Part shown: positions 55,766 to 63,022 of the stretch, in pieces | How the letters are laid out: each line of letters begins with the position of its first letter | Numbering within the stretch: position 1 is the first letter of the stretch | Source of the DNA: Bacteroidota bacterium | Lineage (GTDB): Bacteria > Bacteroidota > Rhodothermia > Rhodothermales > UBA10348 | Reading direction: 5' to 3' | Assembly: GCA_029262835.1 (NCBI GenBank) | Contig: JAJCYQ010000046.1 | Span: 1-64,000 of the forward strand | Length of the DNA stretch: 64,000 bases | Made by a program: the position numbers and the translations under genes | Notes under the pieces: model-generated | Told to the model about the DNA's origin: nothing | Database searches by the model: none | The model's input: the letters and a program-made list of their open reading frames with translations, nothing else

Positions 55766-56323
55766 ATGTCGAAAAAGAAAGAGGCCGCTGAGCCCACAGA
55801 CGAGGATCTGGTCCTGCAGGCCATTGATGAGCTTGCCCAGAAAAATGCCGAGTTGGAAAAGCTGCGCGAAGAAGTAGAGCAGGCCAATGACCAGTGGCGC
55901 CGCTCGGCCGCCGAATTCCAGAACTATCGACGCCGCACCGAAAGTGAGAAGGCGCAGATGGTGAGTTATGGCAAGAGTCTGGTCGTGTCGGGCCTTCTGG
56001 ACGTGGTTGATGACTTCGAGCGCTCGCTCGAGGCGACCCGCCAGGCGGAGGCTGAATTCGAGGGAGAACTCTCGCCGATCTACGAATCGCTCAAAAGTGG
56101 TGTGGACTTGGTGTACCAGAAGCTGGCTGGCGAACTGGCGCGCCTCGAAGTCGAGCCGATTGAAGCCAAGGGCCAACCCTTCGATGAGAACGCGCATGAA
56201 GCGATCATGCAGCAGGAGGCTCCCGAGGGTGTGGAGCCGGGCACGGTGCTCGAAATCGTGCAGCCTGGATACAGGATGGGCGATCGCGTCCTCCGTCACG
56301 CTAAAGTAATCGTTGCATCCTGA
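55766..56323 (+). CDS. grpE: Nucleotide exchange factor GrpE
   Basis: A 185-residue cochaperone that drives ADP release from DnaK. The long N-terminal coiled coil ([20 protein letters not shown]) leads to [20 protein letters not shown], the short helices [16 protein letters not shown], and the beta domain [40 protein letters not shown] then AKVIVA. All are standard. It begins 32 bp after hrcA and its stop shares an A with the dnaJ start (TGATGA), giving tight coupling. Confidence 0.97.
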   Translation: MSKKKEAAEPTDEDLVLQAIDELAQKNAELEKLREEVEQANDQWRRSAAEFQNYRRRTESEKAQMVSYGKSLVVSGLLDVVDDFERSLEATRQAEAEFEGELSPIYESLKSGVDLVYQKLAGELARLEVEPIEAKGQPFDENAHEAIMQQEAPEGVEPGTVLEIVQPGYRMGDRVLRHAKVIVAS

Positions 56324-57486
56324 TGAGAGATTATTACGACATTCTGGGGGTTTCGCGCGATGCGGGGGCCGAAGAAATCAAGAAGGCCTATCGGAAGCAG
56401 GCGCTCAAATTCCATCCGGACCGGAATCCGGGAGATGCGGAGGCCGAGGCGAAGTTCAAGGAGGCGGCCGAGGCCTACGAAGTGCTGTCGAGTCCTGAAA
56501 AGCGACAGCGCTACAACCAGTTCGGGCATGCCGGCGTGAAGGGCAACGGACAGGGGGCGCAGGGTTTCCAGGACATCAATGACATTTTCAGCCACTTCAG
56601 CGACATTTTCGGCAGCGGCGGCAGCATTTTCGACGACATGTTCGGCGGTGGTGGGCGGCGGGCTGGCCGGAGCCGCGGGCAGGGACGGCCGGGCAGCGAT
56701 CTTCGCATCAAGCTCCCGCTCACGTTCGAGGAAATTGCCGAGGGCTCGGAAAAGCGTATAAAGGTCAAGAAACATGTGACCTGTGACGTGTGCGATGGGC
56801 GCGGCGCGGAAGATGCCGATTCGGGTTTTGCGACGTGCACCACGTGCCAGGGGGCTGGTGAAGTCCGGCAGGTCACGCGCAGCGTGTTCGGGCAGTTCGT
56901 AAACGTCCAGCCGTGTCCACAGTGTCGTGGCGAGGGACGCCTTCTGGTGCACGCCTGCCCGGAGTGCGAGGGCGAAGGCCGCACGAAAGGAGAAGAGACG
57001 ATTACGCTGACCGTGCCGGGTGGCGTCCTCGAAGGGCATTATCTGACGGTGCGTGGCGCGGGCAACGCCGGGCAGCGCGGTGGTCCGGCGGGCGATCTGC
57101 GCGTCGAGATCATAGAAAAGGAGCACGAGCACTTCACGCGCGACGGCCTGGATATCTATCACGAACTCTATCTGTCGTTTCCCGAAGCGGCGCTGGGCAC
57201 CGAACGCGAGGTACCCACGCTGCGCGGGCGCGCCCGCCTTCAGATCGACGCCGGCGTCCAGTCCGGCAAGATCCTGCGCATGCGCGAGCGGGGACTGCCC
57301 GACATTGAGCAGGGCCGGAGGGGCGATCAGATGGTCCGTATCCACGTGTGGACGCCAACGACGCTTACCGATGAGGAGCGCGAACTGCTGGAAGGACTCG
57401 TCGATGCGCCGTCTTTCGAGCCGCGCCCCGAGACGCTCGATGAGCGTAAATCATTTTTCTCCCGCGTCAAGGATGTGTTTTCATGA
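56323..57486 (+). CDS. dnaJ: Chaperone DnaJ
   Basis: A 387-residue type I J-protein. The J domain has the HPD motif in [12 protein letters not shown] Gly/Phe-rich linker follows ([19 protein letters not shown]). There are four zinc-binding motifs, [24 protein letters not shown] and CPECEGEG, at about 154-215, and then the substrate-binding C-terminal domains ([40 protein letters not shown]). It delivers clients to DnaK. The stop overlaps the next gene by 4 bp (ATGA). Confidence 0.97.
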   Translation: MRDYYDILGVSRDAGAEEIKKAYRKQALKFHPDRNPGDAEAEAKFKEAAEAYEVLSSPEKRQRYNQFGHAGVKGNGQGAQGFQDINDIFSHFSDIFGSGGSIFDDMFGGGGRRAGRSRGQGRPGSDLRIKLPLTFEEIAEGSEKRIKVKKHVTCDVCDGRGAEDADSGFATCTTCQGAGEVRQVTRSVFGQFVNVQPCPQCRGEGRLLVHACPECEGEGRTKGEETITLTVPGGVLEGHYLTVRGAGNAGQRGGPAGDLRVEIIEKEHEHFTRDGLDIYHELYLSFPEAALGTEREVPTLRGRARLQIDAGVQSGKILRMRERGLPDIEQGRRGDQMVRIHVWTPTTLTDEERELLEGLVDAPSFEPRPETLDERKSFFSRVKDVFS

Positions 57487-58037
57487 GCCTTTCGCCAGCA
57501 GCCGATGCCCTTCGAGGAGTATCGCCCGATGCATTTCGCCGAGGATTCCGCCACGTACCCACCGTCGTTACGGTCGTCCTGTTTGAGCAGCGCGATCCGG
57601 CGCTGCCGACCGGAATCACGATCGGGTCTTTCGTGAGCCTGAGTCTCGAGCCACCCCTTGTGTGCTTCAACGTCATGAAGTCGGCCCGTATGCACGATAC
57701 GGCGGTCGCGGCGGGCAATTTTGTTGTGCACGTGCTGCGCGAAGACCAGAATGACCTGTCCGACCGGTTCGCCATGCCGCACTATACGCGCGCTGAGCAG
57801 CTGGAAGGTTTGTCGCTGGCAGACGGACCATTTGGATACGACGTATTGGATAATGCACTGGTGCGTTTTGACTGCACACTCGATGAGGTGCACGATGCAG
57901 GCGACCACTCGATACTGGTCGGGCGCGTCGTGGATGTCGTGGAAGGGGAGTCGGGCCGGCCGGTTGTGTACCACCAGCGGGCGTATCACGCCATCGGCGA
58001 TCACGTTGCCGATTCTTCGCTCGAAGGAGACGACTGA
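57483..58037 (+). CDS. Flavin reductase domain protein
   Basis: A 184-residue protein of the flavin reductase-like FMN-binding family. It has [80 protein letters not shown] and [12 protein letters not shown]. Family members reduce flavin with NAD(P)H or serve two-component monooxygenases. No oxygenase partner is adjacent. It overlaps dnaJ by 4 bp, so it is translated with the chaperone operon, an unusual pairing. It converges on the TIGR02757 gene 16 bp away. Confidence 0.87.
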   Translation: MSLSPAADALRGVSPDAFRRGFRHVPTVVTVVLFEQRDPALPTGITIGSFVSLSLEPPLVCFNVMKSARMHDTAVAAGNFVVHVLREDQNDLSDRFAMPHYTRAEQLEGLSLADGPFGYDVLDNALVRFDCTLDEVHDAGDHSILVGRVVDVVEGESGRPVVYHQRAYHAIGDHVADSSLEGDD

Positions 58038-58053
58038 CGGCGGCGCCTCGCAG

Positions 58054-58920
58054 TTATTCGGCGGCCGGGTTCAGGATGTCGCCTGCGCTCCCGGTCCCGA
58101 AGAAGGCAAAGTCGTAGAAGGCCGGATCGTGCGGGCGAAGCGCGCGACACACGCCCGTCAGCTCAACAACGGCCCTCCAGTCGTTTGTTTGCCGTGTGAG
58201 AAGGCGTGCGGCGCGGGCCTGTCGTCCAGAGTGTACGTCGAGCGGAAGTGCCAGATGCTCGGGGCCGAGGGCCGTCCAGATCCCCAGATCGACAGGCCCG
58301 CGCCGCACCATCCACCTCAGATACATTACCAGGCGCTTGCAGGCGCTGCCCGTCGAAGGGCGGGCGATGTGTTTGCGCATGCGGGCGGGCCGGCCGGGTA
58401 TGTTATCGAGGAGCGTATGTGAGAAGCTTGTGATGGCGGTCGCAAGGGGATCGAGCGCGCTCCCGGGAGAACTGGCGGCGCTGCGAATTGTCCCGCTGCG
58501 AGTCGTCCCGCTGACTCTTGGAGCCGCGCGGCGGCCGTCCCAGCCATGGGCGAACAGACCCTCGAGCGAGGCGTGTTCGCGGAGCACCTGCTGAAGGGAA
58601 AGGGCCAGGCCGAGGGCATCTTCGCCTGAAAACGTACGGTGCCGGAATCCGCCAAGCGCCCGGGAGTCCGGCTTCAGGTCATGAATGAAGCGGGCGGGCC
58701 GGAAACCCATGCGCTCCATGAGGTCGTGGAGCTTCCTCAGGAGCGTGTCGCGTCGCCCCCAGGCGAGCAGCGCTGCAAACAGGCCAGCCAGTTCCTGGTC
58801 GCGCGGATCATCGAAGGCGTGTGCGACCGAGACCGGATCGTCCGCAATGAAGGCCTCGCTCTCGTAGCGGGCGGCAATGGGATCGAGCCAGGCGCGCAGC
58901 TCGGCCTCGCGGCCGCTCAT
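58054..58920 (-). CDS. TIGR02757 family protein (DUF2400)
   Basis: A 288-residue protein with ADDPVSVAHAFDDPRDQELA, GLFAALLAWGRRDTLLRKLH, GFRHRTFSGEDALGLALSLQ, a middle region with SACKRLVMYLRWMVRRGPVD then LGIW, PLDVHSGRQARAARLLTRQT and a C-terminus ending FFGTG. These are hallmarks of TIGR02757, a Bacteroidota-rich family with a helical glycosylase-like look and unknown function. A Ser/Gly/Arg-rich insertion (SGTTRSGTIRSAASSPGS, about 137-155) contains short repeats. It overlaps the upstream threonine-dehydratase-like gene by 4 bp. Confidence 0.85.
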   Translation of the reverse strand: MSGREAELRAWLDPIAARYESEAFIADDPVSVAHAFDDPRDQELAGLFAALLAWGRRDTLLRKLHDLMERMGFRPARFIHDLKPDSRALGGFRHRTFSGEDALGLALSLQQVLREHASLEGLFAHGWDGRRAAPRVSGTTRSGTIRSAASSPGSALDPLATAITSFSHTLLDNIPGRPARMRKHIARPSTGSACKRLVMYLRWMVRRGPVDLGIWTALGPEHLALPLDVHSGRQARAARLLTRQTNDWRAVVELTGVCRALRPHDPAFYDFAFFGTGSAGDILNPAAE

Positions 58921-59903
58921 AGCCGCGCGAACAGCTCGGCCGCGTACGCCAGGTCGACGTTACCACCGCTCACGACGACGCCGATGCGTTTGTTTTTGAT
59001 GTCGAGTTTGCCGGACAGGGCGCCTGCGAGCGCGAGCGCACCCGTAGGCTCAATGACGAGTTTCATGCGCTCCCATACGAAGTGCATGGCGCGGATGAGC
59101 TCCATATCCGATACGGTGATCATATCGTCTACGCAGGCCCTCACGAGCGGGAACGTGATGTCGCCGAGATAGGGCGTGCGCGCGCCGTCAGCAATGGTGT
59201 CGGGATTGTGGACGGTCTGCAGCGTGCCGCTGTAAAAAGAGCGCGTGGCATCATCGCCGGCTTCAGGCTCTACGCCCACAACGTGGCACTTCGGCGCCAG
59301 TCTTCGCGCGGCCAGGGCACAGCCGGAGAGCAGCCCGCCCCCGCCGCAGCACACGAAGAGCATGTCGAGCGCGCCTGCGTGTTCAAAGAGCTCGAGCCCG
59401 GCTGTGCCCTGGCCTGCCACCACGTGCGGATGGTCGTACGGCGGAATGATGGTTTCGCCGGTTTCTGCGGCGCGAGCCAGCGCAAGCTCTTCGCGGCTGT
59501 GGCGCTCGGGGTCGTAGGGAACGACATCGGCGCCGTAGCCTTCCGTGGCCTTCCGCTTGATGCGGGGCGCCCCCTCGGGCATGATGACGGTCGTTTTTGT
59601 CGCCGTGATCTTCCCGGCCAAAGCCACCGCCTGGGCGTGATTGCCAGACGAATAGGTCAGTACGCCACGCCCACGCTCCGCGTCCGAAAGACGCGAGAGC
59701 GCATTCAGCGCTCCGCGGATCTTGAAGGCGCCCGTGCGCTGCAGATTCTCACACTTCAGATGAAGCGACGCGCCGGCGCGCTCATCCAGCTGCCGTGACG
59801 TCGCGACCGGGGTGCGGTGCACACGGCCTGCGAGCAGGGAAGCGGCATCCTTGACATCCTCAAACCGAACGGGCGCTTCAGGCGTCCTTGGCGTCGTCGT
59901 CAC
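58917..59903 (-). CDS. PLP-dependent threonine dehydratase/serine racemase-like enzyme
   Basis: A fold-type II PLP enzyme of 328 residues from GTG 59903. The PLP lysine is in LQRTGAFKIRGALNAL, and the motifs YSSGNHAQAVALAG, VIMPEGAPRIKRKATEGYGA, CCGGGGLLSGCALA (phosphate loop) and VVSGGNVDLAYAAEL follow. It lacks the C-terminal ACT-like regulatory domains of biosynthetic IlvA. A catabolic threonine/serine dehydratase or racemase is therefore more likely. The GTG start overlaps the DUF4342 gene by 26 bp. A longer upstream frame is possible but lies within that gene. Confidence 0.88.
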   Translation of the reverse strand: MTTTPRTPEAPVRFEDVKDAASLLAGRVHRTPVATSRQLDERAGASLHLKCENLQRTGAFKIRGALNALSRLSDAERGRGVLTYSSGNHAQAVALAGKITATKTTVIMPEGAPRIKRKATEGYGADVVPYDPERHSREELALARAAETGETIIPPYDHPHVVAGQGTAGLELFEHAGALDMLFVCCGGGGLLSGCALAARRLAPKCHVVGVEPEAGDDATRSFYSGTLQTVHNPDTIADGARTPYLGDITFPLVRACVDDMITVSDMELIRAMHFVWERMKLVIEPTGALALAGALSGKLDIKNKRIGVVVSGGNVDLAYAAELFARL

Positions 59904-60195
59904 TCTCTTCCACGATTTCGGCTGGCGCAACGGCGCGTTCCACAATGACATCAACGTCCGTCACGAGGGCGGCGAGCGCCCCGACGGCGGCAATCACGGG
60001 AGTAAACATGATGGCGGCCGTTGCGCCGCCGACGCCGACCGAGAGGGGGACCTCCAGCAGCGTGCGACCATCCTTGCGGATACTGACCCGGCGCGTATTG
60101 CCCTCTTCAATGAGCTCCTTGACCTTGGAGACGAGGTTCGTGCCCTTGACCTTCATCTCATCAATCGTTGTTTTCATGCGCTCTTTGTCTGTCAT
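59878..60195 (-). CDS. DUF4342 domain protein
   Basis: A 105-residue protein. KVKGTNLVSKVKELIEEGNT then RRVSIRKDGRTLLEVPLSVG matches DUF4342, and a hydrophobic segment follows (ATAAIMFTPVIAAVGALAAL). The C-terminus is acidic (EESDDDAKDA). The family is small, membrane-associated at most, and without a known role. It is the first gene of a leftward trio with the PLP enzyme and TIGR02757. GGAGGCCTGCC just upstream on its own strand supplies a GGAGG-like ribosome site. Confidence 0.8.
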   Translation of the reverse strand: MTDKERMKTTIDEMKVKGTNLVSKVKELIEEGNTRRVSIRKDGRTLLEVPLSVGVGGATAAIMFTPVIAAVGALAALVTDVDVIVERAVAPAEIVEESDDDAKDA

Positions 60196-60436
60196 GGCAG
60201 GCCTCCAAAAAAAGTGACTGTGGGATTTAAGCTTTCCCGGTTCAACGCGATACCGCAGTCAGTGTTGCGCACAGGGCGTGGCACTGAACCAGCAACGGAG
60301 GGATTCTCTCGGAAGGATGGCAAACAACTTCACAACATCTTCACGATAGAAAACCTTTAGACGCTGGATCCGACGTCGATACCCTTCGGGAAGACGTCAC
60401 AAACGTACAACAACCTAATACAAAGGAGGTCCAACA
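60196..60436 (+). promoter_or_regulatory. Upstream region of the first pilin-like gene with a strong Shine-Dalgarno
   Basis: The sequence AAAGGAGGT at 60422-60430 lies 6 bp before ATG 60437 and is the strongest ribosome site noticed in the window. A GG-N10-GC arrangement (TGGCACTGAACCAGCAA, about 60280-60296) partly fits a sigma-54 promoter. This is only suggestive. No gene is seen in these 240 bp. Confidence 0.45.
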
Positions 60437-60892
60437 ATGGGTCAGCAGCAACTTCTTCTCCTCGTGCTCGGAATCGTGATCGTCGGCTTGGCCGTCGTGG
60501 TTGGTATCCAGGCATTTGACGAAAACATGAAAAAGGCCAACGCCGATGCCCTGACGAACGACGCCGTTCGCATTGCTTCGGAAGTGCAGGCTTGGAAGCT
60601 CAAGCCAGCTGCTTTTGGTGGCGGCGCCGCAGTAACCAACTTCACGGGTCTTACGCTCACGATGCTTGGCTATGACACGGCCGATGCCAACAATGGTGAC
60701 TGCGCCGCTGGTGAAATCCAGAACGCAAACGGCTGTATTGCAGGCGCCGTAAACGGTAACAACTTCGTGATTACCGCAACGAGCACGCCCGACAGCGACC
60801 TGGACAACCAGGTAGTCGCGACGGTCTCCGGTACGGCTTCGACGGACATCGCTACGGTTGTCTCAACGGCGGACGATGCCTCGGGATCGTGA
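60437..60892 (+). CDS. Pilin-like small protein 1 (MGQQQ family)
   Basis: A 151-residue protein with N-terminus MGQQQLLLLVLGIVIVGLAV and then VVGIQAF, a single long hydrophobic helix. It continues into an amphipathic helix ENMKKANADALTNDAVRIAS and EVQAWKLKPAAFGGG. The C-terminal half is Thr/Ala/Asn-rich and carries two Cys (GDCAAGE and NGCIAGA) that could form a disulfide loop, as in type IV pilins. It lacks a long leader and the usual Glu at position 5, so canonical prepilin processing is unlikely. A cut after Gly2 is conceivable. The strong Shine-Dalgarno sequence and the terminator after it suggest abundant, separate expression. A GspF/PilC-type gene follows downstream, so a pilus or pseudopilus subunit is the best inference. 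Confidence 0.72.
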   Translation: MGQQQLLLLVLGIVIVGLAVVVGIQAFDENMKKANADALTNDAVRIASEVQAWKLKPAAFGGGAAVTNFTGLTLTMLGYDTADANNGDCAAGEIQNANGCIAGAVNGNNFVITATSTPDSDLDNQVVATVSGTASTDIATVVSTADDASGS

Positions 60893-60928
60893 TCAAACTG
60901 ATCGCATGACGAACTGATCGTCAAGAAA

Positions 60929-60960
60929 GGGGGCGGCGCGCGAGCGCCGCCCCTTTTTTT
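60929..60960 (+). terminator. Strong intrinsic terminator after pilin-like gene 1
   Basis: GGGGCGGCGC (60930-60939) and GCGCCGCCCC (60944-60953) form a 10-bp stem with a 4-base GCGA loop, followed by seven T residues to 60960. It would isolate pilin-like gene 1 from the genes that follow. Confidence 0.92.
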
Positions 60961-61020
60961 GTTTGGACCTTTTTGTGCCGACGATCACTGCTCGGATACG
61001 GCCAGATACGGTGCGTCCGG

Positions 61021-61085
61021 GCTGTTTCGGTTGATTCGGTTGATTCGGTTGTTTCGGTTGTTTCGGTTGTTCCGGTTGTCCGGGT
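61021..61085 (+). repeat. Tandem 9-bp repeat (TTCGGTTGA/TTCGGTTGT)
   Basis: About seven consecutive copies of TTCGGTTG(A/T) occur between 61025 and 61085, with drift to TCCGGTTGT and TCCGGGTGG at the end. They lie in the 270-bp gap between the terminator and pilin-like gene 2. No gene is supported there. Confidence 0.85.
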
Positions 61086-61233
61086 GGTTCGATGGGCGCT
61101 GGGGGCCGCCTGGGCACCGGGCGTCGCATCCACCAAAAAAACAGTCTGTATTTACGTTCTCAATCAGAGTTAAGCAGTCGCCGCGGCTGCCGATACAAGA
61201 GGGGACAAGTCTCCCTCCAACCATTCCATTCCC

Positions 61234-61644
61234 ATGGGCCAGCAACAACTTCTTCTGCTCGTTTTCGGTGTCATTATTACGGGCATCGCGCTCATTGCCG
61301 GCATCAATGCATTCATGGTCAATTTTGACCAGGCGCTGGTGGACAACATTGTGAACCGGAACCTGGAAATTGCCAATTCGGCGGTGTTCTACAAGACCAA
61401 GATGGATCCGTACAACGGTGGCAACATGTCCTATGAGCTACTGGCTGATAACGGGCTGGAGACTCTCAGTATGGAGAGTGAGACCAACTTTGGCACATTT
61501 GCCATTACCAATGCGACCGAGACCACGCTCGAGATAACGGGAGTAGGTCAGCGGAATCCGGATATCGGCGTGCGTACGTATGTCAGCGCCACGGGTATAG
61601 ACTCGAGCCGTGTGAGTTATGTCGGTACCATAACGATCGAATAA
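61234..61644 (+). CDS. Pilin-like small protein 2 (MGQQQ family)
   Basis: A 136-residue paralogue of the protein at 60437. The N-terminus MGQQQLLLLVFGVIITGIAL and then IAGINAF is almost the same, while the remainder differs: a helix NFDQALVDNIVNRNLEIANS, then a beta-rich part (LEITGVGQRNPDIGVRTYVS). It has no Cys pair. No Shine-Dalgarno sequence is evident, unlike gene 1. It begins 22 bp before the platform-protein gene, so it is likely co-transcribed with it. Two subunits sharing the same assembly helix but having different outer domains would fit major and minor subunits, which is inference. Confidence 0.7.
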   Translation: MGQQQLLLLVFGVIITGIALIAGINAFMVNFDQALVDNIVNRNLEIANSAVFYKTKMDPYNGGNMSYELLADNGLETLSMESETNFGTFAITNATETTLEITGVGQRNPDIGVRTYVSATGIDSSRVSYVGTITIE

Positions 61645-61665
61645 ACTGTCAGCGAAGGCGCCGCC

Positions 61666-63021
61666 ATGGCCGTAAAGGAATTCAGATTCACAGGACTCAA
61701 CGGATCCGGGCAGCCGGTCCAGGGCACTGTTTTTGCGAACAGTTCCAAGACGGCGCGCAAACGCGTCGATGCCCTTGGCGAGCGTCATGGGTTCCGGCCG
61801 CAGCAGATGGAGCAGCGGCAGACCTACATGTACAAGGTCCGCCATGTGAATGGCAAGGTCATCAGGGGCGAGCAGAAGGCCTTTTCAGAGGAGGAGTTGC
61901 GCACGGCGCTCGCGAAGATGGGGCTCGAGGTCATCAAGATCCAGAAGAAGCTGTTCGACTTTCAGACGAAGCCGCCACAGCAGGACTTGATCATGTTCGT
62001 GCGTCTGTCGGCGAACCTGCTGAAAGAAAAATTGCCCTTCGACGAGGTACTCAACCTCCTGGTGAACGACGTCAGTTCGAACAGCCTCAAACAGGTGGTC
62101 CGGGACCTGAACGGCGACCTGAAAGGCGGGATGGAAGCGCAGCAGGCTTTCATGAAGCAGCAGCACATGCTCGGCAAGTTCACGGCCTACATGCTCGGTA
62201 TTGCCTCGCAGACGGGCAACATGTCCGAGATCTACGAAGCCACGGCCCGATTCCTGGAGCGCCAGAACGAGTTCAAGAAGAGCGTCAAGAGCGCCATGAT
62301 TACGCCGGCCATCACGCTCATCGTTCTGATTGCAGCGTTCGTCTGGTATATCTGGGTCATTTTTCCGGAGACGGCGGGCCTGTTCGAGTCGTTCAACATG
62401 GACCTGCCGCCCATGACGACCTCCACGCTTGCCTTCTCAAAGTGGATGGATCAGAACTACCTGTGGCTCATTACGCTGTTCGGAGGCTCGATTGCAGGGG
62501 CCATGGCGTTTGCAAAATCGACCCGTGGCACGTTCATGATCCATCGATATATGATCAGGATTCCGATTATTGGATCACTGCTCCATAAGCTGAACATCGA
62601 GATTTTCTGCCGCGTGTTTGCCGTGCTCTATTCGGGCAGTGGCGACAACATTTCGGTCATCCGGATCGCGGCCGAAGCATCGGGCAACAAGTACATTGAG
62701 CACCGCGTCAAGAACATCACCATCCCGATGATGGTGGCGCAAGGCGTGGACCTGGTCAAGGCCATGGAAGCCAGCGGCGTATTCACGTCCATGGCGCTGG
62801 CCCGATTCCGCAGTGGCGCCGAAACCGGGAACGTGCGCGGAGCGGCCCGGCAGATGGCCGACTACTACGAAAATGAGACATCCCTCAAGCTGACTTCGAC
62901 CGTCGAAATGATCCAGACAGGCGTAGCCATGATCATCACCGTGGCTATCCTGGCGCTGACCATCATTTCGTCTGAACTGGCGCTGGTCTCGCCTTCGAGC
63001 GTCGACATGATGAACAACTGA
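61666..63021 (+). CDS. GspF/PilC-type inner-membrane platform protein
   Basis: A 451-residue protein of the type II secretion/type IV pilus F family. The N-terminal region has two short segments (VKEFRFTGLNGSGQPVQGTV and YKVRHVNGKVIRGEQKAFSE), seemingly a duplicated ARM-like element. It is followed by QQDLIMFVRLSANLLKEKLP and the first T2SSF helix bundle. Membrane helices are at about 207-228 (SAMITPAITLIVLIAAFVWY), about 270 and the C-terminal end (GVAMIITVAILALTIISSEL). The second bundle has FCRVFAVLYSGSGDNISVIR and RFRSGAETGNVRGAARQMAD. Typical family members are about 400 residues, so the N-terminal addition is the difference. Confidence 0.9.
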   Translation: MAVKEFRFTGLNGSGQPVQGTVFANSSKTARKRVDALGERHGFRPQQMEQRQTYMYKVRHVNGKVIRGEQKAFSEEELRTALAKMGLEVIKIQKKLFDFQTKPPQQDLIMFVRLSANLLKEKLPFDEVLNLLVNDVSSNSLKQVVRDLNGDLKGGMEAQQAFMKQQHMLGKFTAYMLGIASQTGNMSEIYEATARFLERQNEFKKSVKSAMITPAITLIVLIAAFVWYIWVIFPETAGLFESFNMDLPPMTTSTLAFSKWMDQNYLWLITLFGGSIAGAMAFAKSTRGTFMIHRYMIRIPIIGSLLHKLNIEIFCRVFAVLYSGSGDNISVIRIAAEASGNKYIEHRVKNITIPMMVAQGVDLVKAMEASGVFTSMALARFRSGAETGNVRGAARQMADYYENETSLKLTSTVEMIQTGVAMIITVAILALTIISSELALVSPSSVDMMNN

Positions 63022-63022
63022 C

